Shown here: piece after piece, positions 52,267 through 60,934 of the stretch
Layout of the letters: the number at the start of each line of letters is the position of its first letter
Numbering within the stretch: the first letter of the stretch is position 1
NCBI RefSeq assembly: GCF_032883915.1
Contig: NZ_CP120717.1
Coordinates: forward strand, 5,782,501-5,846,500
From: Endozoicomonas sp. 8E
Lineage (GTDB): Bacteria; Pseudomonadota; Gammaproteobacteria; Pseudomonadales; Endozoicomonadaceae
Length of the DNA: 64,000 nt
Reading direction: 5' to 3'
Program-made: the position numbers and the translations under genes
The notes under the pieces: model-generated
What the model was told of the DNA's origin: nothing
Seen by the model: the letters and a program-made list of their open reading frames with translations, nothing else
The model's database searches: none

Positions 52267-53376
52267 ATGATCCCCCGCATAGCTTCCCGCATCAGGCAAC
52301 TCAACCGCACTGCCTCCTTGCCCTTGAGAGGATTACTGGCCGCGGCTGCATTCATACCTTCACTGGCTATGGCAGCAGATAGCGCGGTTTTCCTGCAATA
52401 TCATCACGTCAGTGACAAGACCCCGGCTATCACCAGCATTACGCCAGAGATGTTCAGGCAACATCTGGATTACCTGGATAAGAATGACTTTAACGTAGCC
52501 CCCATAGAGGCCACCACCAAAGCCATACAAAATGGCAACTCAGTACCCGATAAAACGGTAGTGATCACTTTCGATGATGCTTATAAGAACATCTACGAAA
52601 ATGCTTTCCCGATGCTGAAAGAAAAGGGCTGGCCTTTTACCATTTTTGTCAGCACCCAGCCAGTAGACAGTGGCTTTGGCAACTTCCTGACCTGGCAGCA
52701 GATTCAGGAGATGACCCGCTCAGGCGCGACCATCGCCAACCACACCGTCAACCACCCTCATATGCCGGAAAAGCAACCCGGAGAATCTGATCAGGCCTGG
52801 CTCAAGCGTTCCAGAAAAGAGATCACTGAAACCGAACAACGCATCAGGAAAGAAACCGGTCAGAATGTGAAAATGCTGGCCTGGCCTTTCGGTGAGACAG
52901 ACCCGCAACTGAGAAAGATGATCAAGGAGATTGGCTATATTGGATTTGGTCAGCAGTCTGGTGCCGTTGGCCCATTGTCAGACTTTACCCGTCTGCCCCG
53001 CTTCCCTATGTCCGGAAGTTATTCCGATATGAGTGGTTTCAGAACCAAAGTTAACAGCAGACCCCTGCCAGTGACGCAACAGGAACCCGATACCGCCATC
53101 ATCGATCCGAAAAACCTGACACCCTCTTTAACCCTTACTCTGGCGGATGGCAGCTATCAGAAACAGCAACTCAATTGTTATGTCTCCGGACAGGGCAAAG
53201 TAGAGCTGAAATGGCTCGATGAAAAGAAAACCCGATTCACAACTCAGGCAAAATCGCCACTGCCGGTTGGTCGCAGTCGCTATAACTGCACGGCGCCTTC
53301 GATGGATGGAAGTCATTATTACTGGTTTTCTCACCAATGGCTTCGCTTTACGGAAGATGGAAAAGCCATTGATTAG
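52267..53376 (+). CDS. Exported polysaccharide deacetylase
   Basis: 369 residues with a signal peptide ending near A-M-A-A-D. A NodB-type domain spans about residues 40-250: T-F-D-D (D103, D104) and the metal-binding H159-T-V-N-H163. It resembles enzymes that deacetylate GlcNAc polymers in the periplasm or cell wall. A separate C-terminal beta domain of about 90 residues (T-L-T-L-A-D-G-S-Y-Q-K-Q-Q-L) is of unknown role. No pga operon is near. Confidence 0.88.
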   Translation: MIPRIASRIRQLNRTASLPLRGLLAAAAFIPSLAMAADSAVFLQYHHVSDKTPAITSITPEMFRQHLDYLDKNDFNVAPIEATTKAIQNGNSVPDKTVVITFDDAYKNIYENAFPMLKEKGWPFTIFVSTQPVDSGFGNFLTWQQIQEMTRSGATIANHTVNHPHMPEKQPGESDQAWLKRSRKEITETEQRIRKETGQNVKMLAWPFGETDPQLRKMIKEIGYIGFGQQSGAVGPLSDFTRLPRFPMSGSYSDMSGFRTKVNSRPLPVTQQEPDTAIIDPKNLTPSLTLTLADGSYQKQQLNCYVSGQGKVELKWLDEKKTRFTTQAKSPLPVGRSRYNCTAPSMDGSHYYWFSHQWLRFTEDGKAID

Positions 53377-53411
53377 AGTCACGTAATCGGAGTTTACTGC
53401 CTTCTGACAGA

Positions 53412-53540
53412 GAGTGATTCAAATGCTTAATCCGATTCAGCCATTCTGATATAACTGAACGGCTGAAACGGGATTAAGTGAATATTAAAGTGAGTCTCTT
53501 GGTAATAGCAGCCTTTGAGGTCTTTTTTCTACAAACTCAT
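53412..53540 (+). repeat. IS 3'-end relic, copy A
   Basis: About 130 bases resembling 55200-55335. Shared blocks are TTCAAATGCT, CTGATATAAC, GAGTCTCTTGG and AGCCTTTGAGG. In copy B this stretch follows a transposase fragment, so both are ends of one IS type in direct orientation. No coding content is left in this copy. Confidence 0.6.
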
Positions 53541-53578
53541 TGAGTACTCTACATTTCATCATTCAAAAAAATGAATGA

Positions 53579-53708
53579 CTGGGAGGCTGACCTAGAATAG
53601 CACCCGTCCAGGCGACCCCGTAGCGAGGACGACTGTATGGATGCAGGAGCTAGAGCAACAAAGGAGCAATTCCCGCGTAGGACAGTCTATTCTCGGTCAG
53701 GCTCCTAG
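53579..53708. repeat. Non-autonomous element with 22-base inverted ends
   Basis: Bounded by CTGGGAGGCTGACCTAGAAT and the reverse complement of CTAGGAGCCTGACCGAGAAT. The interior has GGATGCAGGAGC and CCCGCGTAGGACAGTC, a core also found in the elements at 42503 and 3414. Its right end supplies the TAG stop of the next gene. Confidence 0.75.
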
Positions 53709-54517
53709 TTTATATAGGATGGCGTGAGAGACTCTGAAACAGGTGTTTTTTGAAGCTTACACTGCCGAATACTGTCTTGAATTTCTTTTTGCTTACCACT
53801 CAGTATTTCACATAAGATATTCATCACAATTCGTGAAATATCAGATGTCGAGCTTATACAAGAAACAATTAAAAGTCGCATACCTTCGGAAATTTTACAT
53901 CCGCTGAAAAGACATATTGCATCGTAAAGGTCCAAATTTTTAATGAGCTCCATCCACGACGGAGCTAATAGAATTTTACCTGCAGTGTCGACAGATGTTG
54001 AGTCAACAACTCCTCCCTCAATAAAAAACACAATTCCATCTTTCCTTTGGCCTGCAATAGACCACTGTTCTCCTGTCCATGGTTCAATATCACAATTATA
54101 AAATACTACAGATTGAACAAGATCAATTTCAAATCTATCAATTGGAGAATATGAAAGCAAACCAGATAATGGTACTCCCTTTATAATAAACCATTGGCTA
54201 TCGTGGCGAATTATATCTTCCTGCAAACAATTTGATAACCCATCAACCCACACTGTTTCTGGAACAAAAGAGAAATCGATATGGCTAACTTTATCAGCTA
54301 TATCATTAGTTACCAGCACTACAGCTCTTTTCATACCCTCTAGATCCTGAATTGCCTCAACAAGATTTACTTCTTCCGGACAACTTAAATAGTTTAAAAT
54401 AATTAAAAGCGGCACATCATATTTGAAAACATCTTTTAAGTTAATTGCTACCACACCTTGCACATTTAAAAGAAAAAAAACTGTTACTGCAATAAAAATT
54501 TTTTCAATCAAGTTCAT
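53705..54517 (-). CDS. Hypothetical secreted protein
   Basis: 270 residues with a signal peptide (NLIEKIFIAVTVFFLL), not recognised. The mature part has scattered cysteines (S-C-P-E-E, S-N-C-L-Q, Y-N-C-D-I, S-G-C-K-I), possibly disulfide-bonded, and hydrophobic strands. The ATG at 54517 is chosen because it starts the signal peptide directly; the frame to 54583 adds a 22-residue tail. The gene is AT-rich compared with its neighbours and its stop codon lies in a transposable-element end, which points to acquisition. The small secreted gene upstream is in the same direction. Confidence 0.6.
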   Translation of the reverse strand: MNLIEKIFIAVTVFFLLNVQGVVAINLKDVFKYDVPLLIILNYLSCPEEVNLVEAIQDLEGMKRAVVLVTNDIADKVSHIDFSFVPETVWVDGLSNCLQEDIIRHDSQWFIIKGVPLSGLLSYSPIDRFEIDLVQSVVFYNCDIEPWTGEQWSIAGQRKDGIVFFIEGGVVDSTSVDTAGKILLAPSWMELIKNLDLYDAICLFSGCKISEGMRLLIVSCISSTSDISRIVMNILCEILSGKQKEIQDSIRQCKLQKTPVSESLTPSYIN

Positions 54518-54613
54518 AGCATAACACTTATAAAAACATCTCAATTTTAAGGCTGCCCGCACTACTACATGGTATATTCTCAATAATATCTATCCCAGGT
54601 CTTACATTAATCC

Positions 54614-54829
54614 TCATTCCTTTGGTAATAGGCGAAGTGAATAATCTATGCATTCACGGTTCATAAACCTCGTTACAAAATCCAACTTTAAAAAAATACC
54701 AAAACTTCCTTCTGGTGCTGTATATAAAAAAAGAGTCCAACTGTATAACCAGTGAACTGAAATCTGATCGGAGAAAGTAGATTCAACAAAGAGCAACGAA
54801 AGTATCAATACAACTATTTTATTCATCAT
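54614..54829 (-). CDS. Small secreted protein
   Basis: 71 residues with a clear signal peptide (MMNKIVVLILSLLFVESTFS) and an ATG at 54829 preceded by GGAGAG four bases away. The mature part is about 50 residues, aromatic-rich, with one Cys. It is unrecognised. It shares AT-rich composition and direction with the 53705 gene and may form an operon with it. Confidence 0.6.
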   Translation of the reverse strand: MMNKIVVLILSLLFVESTFSDQISVHWLYSWTLFLYTAPEGSFGIFLKLDFVTRFMNRECIDYSLRLLPKE

Positions 54830-55018
54830 CGAACTCTCCAAAATTTTTTGTTTTTACAGCTACACGTATATAGCAGAATTGGTTTGACACACCTACTTAT
54901 TTAAAAATTGTTTACATTTTTTCGGGGAAAGATCACCAGCAACGAATAAATCCCCTGCTCGCAGCATCAAATTTCATCAAACATTTTTTGGAGATTCAGC
55001 CGGAGAAATGCAATAACC

Positions 55019-55335
55019 GCAATCAACCACTGAAAGGCAATATGCCCGACCTGAAAGCGCCAGGATGAAAACCTCTAAAGGGGTCATTCAGGGCAATAGT
55101 ACCACCCCGCTGGGCGACACCCGCAATGTGCTGGACTCAGTCATTATCTCAACAGACAGTGGCTTCCACAACAGGGCTAATCTTCAGAAGTCAATGGATC
55201 GGGGCATGAGTATTTCAAATGCTCACTCTGATTTAAACGCTCTGATATAACCGCAAAAGAATGAAATAAATATTAAATTGAGTCTCTTGGAGATAGAAGC
55301 CTTTGAGGTGGTTTTTCTACAGACTCGTCAGCTGA
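55019..55335 (+). pseudogene. Transposase relic (IS1182-like) with IS end, copy B
   Basis: The frame reads A-R-M-K-T-S-K-G-V-I-Q-G and, after a deletion, V-I-I-S-T-D-S-G-F-H-N-R-A-N-L-Q, two conserved blocks of IS1182-type transposases that are normally farther apart. The remainder, 55200-55335, matches the relic at 53412-53540. The catalytic region is lost. The 54842-55018 stretch before it shows nothing else. Confidence 0.6.
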
Positions 55336-55482
55336 CACAACAGGACAAAACCTCTGCAGCAAGAAAAACAAAGGACTAAACTATTGCATACTTACAAACG
55401 ACCAAGTAATTATATTTCTGACAGACTGCTTATATTAGTATATTCTTAACAGTAAAATTCAAGTCAAATAGTTGAAAATACT

Positions 55483-56199
55483 ATGAAAACTTTTACTACA
55501 GTTTTTATTTCATTTATATTAACTATTCCACCTCCTTTTGTCTTTGCGATCAAAATAAGTAAAGAAACTATAGAGCAAGGACGACAGATTATAGACGACA
55601 TTGACAGCGAAGGAAGTCAATTTCTAGAACTGGCTGAAAGAGTTCAAGCCATCATAACAAGTTATGGCCCCCAGTCCGCTTTCATCATCATTCCTCACTT
55701 AGTACCCATGAACAAATCTATAGAGAGAATTGTATCATCGCTATCAATTAGACAAGCTTATTTAATCTCACTTAGAACAACAGTCGAGAATGATCCTGAA
55801 TGGAAATTCAAGAAGGCTCTTAAGGCGAAGTCATTACCAACTGGAACGCCAGGACAATCAATAGCAATAGCTAGTTTGGGCAGCGTTGCTGACCGCTCAA
55901 TGGGCGCAGGTATTTTAGCTTTTTTGCAAGAGCAGAACGATGAGCGCATAACCGAATTAGCCCAAAAGGTAGACAAAGATAGTTCTGAATTTATACAGAA
56001 AGCCTTATCATACCAGACATTAAACAACAGTCTAAAAGAATATATTGACCAAAACGGCATAGATGACGTATTAATGATTTGGAATTATCTGGAAGAAATA
56101 AATAAGCTATTGAATGAATTAATTACTCTTACAAAGTCTTTCCCAATCAGCTTTAAATTATTTTTAGAACAAGCTTTTACTCATTTCAGTAGTTCCTGA
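55483..56199 (+). CDS. Hypothetical exported helical protein
   Basis: 238 residues with a signal peptide (KTFTTVFISFILTIPPPFVF). The rest is predicted to be mostly alpha-helical (T-I-E-Q-G-R-Q-I-I-D-D-I-D-S-E-G, then E-L-A-Q-K-V-D-K-D-S-S-E-F-I-Q-K-A-L) with no cysteines. It is unrecognised. The gene is AT-rich like 53705-54829, and next to IS relics, so it belongs to the same accessory patch. Confidence 0.6.
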   Translation: MKTFTTVFISFILTIPPPFVFAIKISKETIEQGRQIIDDIDSEGSQFLELAERVQAIITSYGPQSAFIIIPHLVPMNKSIERIVSSLSIRQAYLISLRTTVENDPEWKFKKALKAKSLPTGTPGQSIAIASLGSVADRSMGAGILAFLQEQNDERITELAQKVDKDSSEFIQKALSYQTLNNSLKEYIDQNGIDDVLMIWNYLEEINKLLNELITLTKSFPISFKLFLEQAFTHFSSS

Positions 56200-56602
56200 T
56201 TTTAATAAGCTGATGGATAAACCAGCTTAATTGGGTAGCGGAGGTTTCTAAGCTCCTGCCCCCACATTTCTGCGGCATGCAGTTCTGCACCGGACGATTT
56301 ATCGAGGATGGTGAAGCCTGATCCGTAAGTCTTTCAGAGAAACAAGCCCAAGGTTTGCAAGAACAGTGTCGCTTAAATCAGAGGGCCTTGAAATCGATGG
56401 CTCGCGCCTTTGCAGACAGACTGCCTCCGCATAATCCCTCGCGAGATTGCACTTGCGTTATGCTAGTGGTTATTATCGATGGCAATATCCGATGCTGGTT
56501 TACCCACGGGGGACTTGCACCCCATAAGTTCATGCCTATGCTGGGCGTACTACTTTCCTCTTATCTCCACTGGGTGTTAAGAGAGGTATCTTGGGAAACA
56601 TT
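56200..56602. other. Spacer without an assignable gene
   Basis: The composition is richer in GC than the accessory patch to the left. A plus-strand frame (56355-56606) contains R-C-W-F-T-H-G-G-L-A-P-H-K-F-M-P-M-L-G, but has no SD and I cannot assign it. GGGGGACTTGCACCCC at 56509-56524 looks structured. No known RNA is recognised. Confidence 0.35.
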
Positions 56603-56974
56603 ATGAACATTAAGCCCTGGCTGACAATCAGCCTGTTCTCTGCTGTCCTGCTGGCCGGATGCGACCTGTCCGGGAACAAAAGCCCTGAATTTCGTCCGGT
56701 TGAAATGACTCCAAGGTTGGAAGCTGCGAAAAATAAGGCTCTGGTTCTGTGTTCCGGATGCCATGGCCCAGACGGCATAGGCACTGCTGACATGAACCCT
56801 AATCTGGCCTGTCAGAAGAAAGTCTATATGGTGAAACAGCTGAATGATTATCGGAATGGACTGCGTGGCAATCATATACCCATGATCAACATCGCCAGGA
56901 TGCTGACCGGGGAAGAGGTCGATGCCATCAGTGAATGGTACTCGCTGCAAAGATGCCCAATCGATACTTTTTAA
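56603..56974 (+). CDS. c-type cytochrome lipoprotein
   Basis: 123 residues with a lipobox (L-L-A-G-C20) and a single heme site C50-S-G-C53-H54. H-I-P-M in the second half offers a Met sixth ligand. The overall pattern is class I cytochrome c, as in small periplasmic electron carriers. ATG at 56603 starts the signal peptide; the TTG at 56591 is less likely. No oxidase or reductase gene is adjacent. Confidence 0.85.
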   Translation: MNIKPWLTISLFSAVLLAGCDLSGNKSPEFRPVEMTPRLEAAKNKALVLCSGCHGPDGIGTADMNPNLACQKKVYMVKQLNDYRNGLRGNHIPMINIARMLTGEEVDAISEWYSLQRCPIDTF

Positions 56975-57087
56975 GCACCCGATGTTAGCCAAACTGACCG
57001 AGCCGTCAGTGAACCCTCTATTCAACCTATGTCATACTGCCTGTCGTGAAAAACCAACCCGCTCATGGATTATCAAGGAGGTATGCC

Positions 57088-57633
57088 ATGGCTTACGGAA
57101 CAGAAACGAATTATTCAGCGCCACCTGCGCTTCAGGATCATGAGTTCACCGGTGGAATAAATGATCATCTGGCGAATCAAACTGCCAATGCCCTGGTTAA
57201 AACTGGAGGTATAGCTCTTGAGCAAGTGGGCGCCAGAGCCAAAAGAACCTTTATGGGGCTGTCTGTGAACAGTATCAAAACACTAACCTTCATAAAGGAC
57301 AAGATCAAGTCCATTGGAACGTCCAGAGTCTGGAAAAGCATCAAGCAGTACTCTGTACGCATCAATGAAGCCTGGGGAACCTTCGCCCGATGGGGAATGG
57401 GTGGTGCATTGGCGGGAGGCATCCTCTTTGGATCAACCGTAGGTGCTGCCTTCAGCATGGGTCTGGGTAGTGCGGTTGGGCTTTATTACGCCACCAGCAC
57501 CTGGTCAAACGTTGCCAGACAACAGGAACAGGCCGACCAGGATGCCGTCAAACTGCACAGGTATCAGGATCTGTTTGGAGATATTAAACCTGATGAGCCT
57601 TACAAGCTGACAGCAGAAAATTTTCACAATTAA
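57088..57633 (+). CDS. Hypothetical protein with Gly-rich hydrophobic hairpin
   Basis: 181 residues, unrecognised. A strong SD (AAGGAGG) precedes the ATG at 57088. The C-terminal half holds a Gly/Ala-rich hydrophobic pair (G-M-G-G-A-L-A-G-G-I-L-F-G then G-A-A-F-S-M-G-L-G-S-A-V-G-L), likely a membrane hairpin, followed by a charged tail. It has no signal peptide. Such hairpins occur in membrane-inserted effectors and in colicin-like or phage proteins; no assignment is made. Confidence 0.6.
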   Translation: MAYGTETNYSAPPALQDHEFTGGINDHLANQTANALVKTGGIALEQVGARAKRTFMGLSVNSIKTLTFIKDKIKSIGTSRVWKSIKQYSVRINEAWGTFARWGMGGALAGGILFGSTVGAAFSMGLGSAVGLYYATSTWSNVARQQEQADQDAVKLHRYQDLFGDIKPDEPYKLTAENFHN

Positions 57634-57658
57634 GAGAACAATAGACTGCTTTTGGTAT

Positions 57659-57685
57659 GGCGTGGCATTTTGCCAATGCCACGCC
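57659..57685 (+). terminator. Putative terminator
   Basis: A perfect stem GGCGTGGCA / TGCCACGCC with a nine-base loop follows the hairpin-protein gene. The T-tract is poor (TTGTGCTT). Confidence 0.5.
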
Positions 57686-57905
57686 TTGTGCTTCAAAAGC
57701 GAGCTCTCGAAAGGCAATGATGAACTTTCTCCCCGTTGACTATCAGAACCATAAGATAAAACGGAGGAGATTATAAGAGGGCTCAGTGCCGCCTTTTTTT
57801 ATAAGACTGCCTCGATCACCCGATCTTAAAAGAACCCGCTTTACTTTGACCGAATCCAACCGATCTACACTGAAGATAGGAAAACACACAAGCTAAGGAA
57901 GTCCC

Positions 57906-58211
57906 ATGAACGATGATACCGTCAAAAAACTGGCCCTGATGATTGCTGCTAACTGTACCCGAAATTCTGTTCTGGAGGAGGCTGAAAAAACCAGGGCTAT
58001 CTCAGAAGAACAGATGGCAAAGTTTAATCATCAGATGTCCAACCGCATCTATACCTTTCTGACCTACCTTCTTAATAAACCGGCAGAAGAATATTCGGTC
58101 ATGATTGCAGAACTTTCAAAAAACTACCCTGAAGCCTGGGCACTGCCCGATCTGGATCAGAGCCTGATCAATGCGGTAGCGAAATCTTCTTTGCCATCTT
58201 TACCACATTGA
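57906..58211 (+). CDS. Small conserved-looking hypothetical protein
   Basis: 101 residues, cytoplasmic, with a helical middle (E-A-E-K-T-R-A-I-S-E-E-Q-M-A-K-F-N-H-Q-M) and Y-P-E-A-W-A-L-P near the end. AAGGAAG precedes the ATG. It is not recognised. It starts about 270 bases after the previous gene and is followed by the two-gene paralog pair. Confidence 0.6.
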   Translation: MNDDTVKKLALMIAANCTRNSVLEEAEKTRAISEEQMAKFNHQMSNRIYTFLTYLLNKPAEEYSVMIAELSKNYPEAWALPDLDQSLINAVAKSSLPSLPH

Positions 58212-58255
58212 GTCAAAAACTGATCTATGCTGAGGTGCTTTAACTGGGTCCATCA

Positions 58256-59194
58256 ATGGTCATGAACTTCAGCTCCTATCAACGCTATAAGCTCCAGCTA
58301 TCAGGGCTTTTACTGACACTCTTCCTGACAGCCAAGACTCTGGCTGCTGATCCGGCATTAAGCCAGCAGCAGCTTGATACACTGTCAGCTCTGCTCTCTG
58401 AAACGGGCACTCCCCACAAGAAAGAGTTTAACTCCATGGTCGAAGCCACTCAGCAGTGGCGGAGAAAACCCGGCCAAGAGCGCTGGGAAGTGGCAGACCT
58501 GAATTTTTCTGCCGAACAGAAAAAAAAGGTTAGGAAGTATCTGGCAGCCCTGGGCCTAATCAATCAGCTCAAGCCCAACAAGAAACAGTTTGATTACGCT
58601 CTGCTGCTGGGTGCAACAGCACCACGAATGAAAAGTCGTTTTCAGCATCTGATCACACTCTGGAAGGAAGGCGTTCGGTTCGACCGGATCATTTTTTTAT
58701 CCGGAGAGCGCCCCATTAACGACGACATCGACATGACAGAAGAACTGGTTTCTGAAGTGATTGGTAAAGAGGCTTCCAGGGATAAAAAACAAAAAGCACG
58801 TCCTACAACAGAAAAAGAGGCTGCCAGAATGGTCTATATGTCCACTGAAATGCCTGATGACATGCAAAATATCCCTGTTGAATTCTTCTCATCAAGCCGC
58901 ACCTGGCGGGTGGATAGATGGCAACGGGGCAACACAAGAGACAGTTTCAAAAGCTGGGCAAAAAGCAACCCCAGACCCGGCTCTGCCCTGATCGTTTCGA
59001 ACCAGCCGCATCTTCTTTATCAGCAGGAGGTCATCCGGCAGGAATTACCCCAGGGCTTCATCACCGAGGGAACGGCCCAACAAGCAGATCCTGACAGTCA
59101 AATCATCATGACCCTGGATGCCTTGGCCCTCTGGCTTCACAACCTGCAAATCAGAACCGCTCAGAAAGCAGGCCAGCAGGCTGACAGGTTATAG
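58256..59194 (+). CDS. Exported DUF218-like hypothetical, paralog A
   Basis: 312 residues with a signal peptide (LQLSGLLLTLFLTAKTLAA). The body alternates strands and helices: Y-A-L-L-L-G-A-T-A-P-R-M, R-I-I-F-L-S-G-E-R-P-I, T-E-K-E-A-A-R-M, N-T-R-D-S-F-K-S-W and A-L-I-V-S-N-Q-P-H. The order of a Gly-rich loop, a Ser-Gly-x-R block, a Glu helix, an Asn-Thr-x-x motif and a final Ser-x-x-H is like YdcF/SanA-type (DUF218) proteins, but the similarity is remote. A paralog lies 264 bases downstream. Confidence 0.6.
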   Translation: MVMNFSSYQRYKLQLSGLLLTLFLTAKTLAADPALSQQQLDTLSALLSETGTPHKKEFNSMVEATQQWRRKPGQERWEVADLNFSAEQKKKVRKYLAALGLINQLKPNKKQFDYALLLGATAPRMKSRFQHLITLWKEGVRFDRIIFLSGERPINDDIDMTEELVSEVIGKEASRDKKQKARPTTEKEAARMVYMSTEMPDDMQNIPVEFFSSSRTWRVDRWQRGNTRDSFKSWAKSNPRPGSALIVSNQPHLLYQQEVIRQELPQGFITEGTAQQADPDSQIIMTLDALALWLHNLQIRTAQKAGQQADRL

Positions 59195-59241
59195 TCTAAA
59201 TCACTCTTCTGCCCGGCCGAAAAATTCTATTACGGCTTTAG

Positions 59242-59406
59242 TAAGTACCTGGCCAGTTGGTTTTGCATATTCTGGCGAGTGGATTTTTTCATCCTTCAAG
59301 GCGCAACGACGGGCGCGTAGCCATAGCTACGCAACCAGAGTTGGAACGCAGAAGGATGGAAAAAGCCGCCGTCCAGAATATGCGAAACCAACTGGTTAGG
59401 TACTTA
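59242..59406. repeat. TAAGTACC-ended element, second copy
   Basis: A 165-base element bounded by TAAGTACCTGGCCAGTTGG and the reverse complement of a matching end (TAAGTACCTAACCAGTTGG). The interior has AAGGCGCAACGACGGGCGCG and a TAGCCATAGCTA hairpin, corresponding to the interior of the 3414 element. It lies between the two paralogs. Confidence 0.8.
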
Positions 59407-59458
59407 ATGTTTTAACACCTGCCTTTTCCCATTCTGACTGATTCCATGGAAGGACTCT

Positions 59459-60319
59459 ATGCAGCAACATACCCCCACCTCTGACAGCACGCTTCTGGAC
59501 CAAGGCACAGTCATTAACCCTCTGAAACTGTCGGGCTTAGCCACTTTAATGGACGAAGTCGGTATCTCTCACTCAAATTCCCTCGACTCTCTGATCTGTG
59601 CTTCGCAACAGTGGCGCAGACACCCCGGCCAGGAACGCTGGGAGATGCAGGATCTGCCCCTGACAGCAGACCAGCATCTGGCAGTTATGGGTCACCTTAA
59701 AGCACTCAACTTCGTTCAGGAGTTACTCCCATCCTCTACAAACTATGAATACTCCTTATTCCTGGGGGCAACGGTTCCCGGAATGGAGCGAAGACTTAAT
59801 CATCTCGCCAGACTCTGGCTAGAGGGTGTTCGGTTTAACAAAATTGTTTTTCTGGTAGGACAACGTCCACTGAAAGAGGGTATCGATAATATTGACAGTC
59901 TTATTGCCAACAGTATTGGTGAACAGGCCCGGGGAAAAGGTGCCAGAACCGCCCGCCCCATCACAGAGACAGAAGGCGCCATGCAACTGTTTGCCACCAT
60001 GAAACTTCCCGGGGAGATGAAAAAGCTGCCAGTAGAGTTTGTTGACTCTCCCAGAGTCTGGAAACAGAATCACTGGCAGAGAGCCAACACGCGGGACACC
60101 CTGATTGAGTGGATGAAAGCAGTACCGGCTCCCGGCAGGACACTGGTTGTTTCTGACCAGCCCCATGCCCACTATCAACTGGAAGTGGTGAAACAGGAGC
60201 TTCCTGAAGCCTTCCAGCCTGAAGTAACCGCTCAGACTGCGGATGAAGGAACCCGGATAATACTTTATCTGGACGCACTGGCTCTCTGGCTTCACAATCT
60301 GCAGTCGCGAATTAACTAG
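59459..60319 (+). CDS. DUF218-like hypothetical, paralog B, cytoplasmic
   Basis: 286 residues aligned with paralog A over most of its length: Q-Q-W-R-R-x-P-G-Q-E-R-W-E, L-F-L-G-A-T-V-P-G-M-E, V-F-L-V-G-Q-R-P-L, N-T-R-D-T-L-I-E-W, V-V-S-D-Q-P-H-A-H-Y-Q. It lacks a signal peptide; the N-terminus is polar. The two copies thus probably act in different compartments. AGGACTC precedes the ATG. The stop overlaps the convergent ubiX stop. Confidence 0.6.
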   Translation: MQQHTPTSDSTLLDQGTVINPLKLSGLATLMDEVGISHSNSLDSLICASQQWRRHPGQERWEMQDLPLTADQHLAVMGHLKALNFVQELLPSSTNYEYSLFLGATVPGMERRLNHLARLWLEGVRFNKIVFLVGQRPLKEGIDNIDSLIANSIGEQARGKGARTARPITETEGAMQLFATMKLPGEMKKLPVEFVDSPRVWKQNHWQRANTRDTLIEWMKAVPAPGRTLVVSDQPHAHYQLEVVKQELPEAFQPEVTAQTADEGTRIILYLDALALWLHNLQSRIN

Positions 60320-60930
60320 TTAATATACGACTCCCCCCACCCGGGCATCAGTGTCTGCTCGATGTCCAGCTGGCTTAATATCCTGGCCACCACAAAATCC
60401 ACCAGATCTTCCATGGTTTCAGGTTTGTTATAAAATCCAGGTGAGGCAGGCAAAATGACTGCCCCCATTCGGGTCAACTTGAGCATATTCTCAAGGTGAA
60501 TCTCCGAATACGGCGCTTCTCTGGGCACCAGAACCAGCTTTCTGCGCTCTTTTAAAGCCACATCCGCTGCTCTCTCAATCAGATTATTACTGGCTCCATA
60601 GGCTATAGACGACAATGTGCCCGAGCTGCAGGGGCAGACCACCATTTTACTGGCAGCACCACTGCCAGAGGCTACGGGCGACATCCATTCTTCATGGCCC
60701 AATAATTTGATCTGACCGGCTCTGGCTTTGCAGTAATCAATCAAGGCAGCCTCTGCTTCCCGGTCGCCGTCAGGCAGATGAAGAGAGGTTTCAGTTTCAA
60801 TTACCACTTTTGCGGCTCTTGAAATCATGCAAAAAACCTCTGCCCCAGAAGCAACAAGACACTGCATCAACCTGAGTCCGTACTGGGCCCCGGAAGCCCC
60901 GGTAATAGCAAGAGTAATTCTCTCAGCCAA
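60316..60930 (-). CDS. ubiX: Flavin prenyltransferase UbiX
   Basis: Makes prenylated FMN, the cofactor of the UbiD decarboxylase in ubiquinone synthesis. The TTG at 60930 gives M-A-E-R-I-T-L-A-I-T-G-A-S-G-A-Q-Y-G, which aligns with the start of Pseudomonas UbiX, and AAGG lies just upstream. The longer frame to 60960 overlaps mpl. Conserved blocks are V-V-C-P-C-S-S-G-T-L-S, N-L-I-E-R-A-A-D-V and L-V-P-R-E-A-P. At 204 residues it has the normal length. It is probably co-transcribed with mpl. Confidence 0.95.
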   Translation of the reverse strand: MAERITLAITGASGAQYGLRLMQCLVASGAEVFCMISRAAKVVIETETSLHLPDGDREAEAALIDYCKARAGQIKLLGHEEWMSPVASGSGAASKMVVCPCSSGTLSSIAYGASNNLIERAADVALKERRKLVLVPREAPYSEIHLENMLKLTRMGAVILPASPGFYNKPETMEDLVDFVVARILSQLDIEQTLMPGWGESYIN

Positions 60931-60934
60931 TGTA

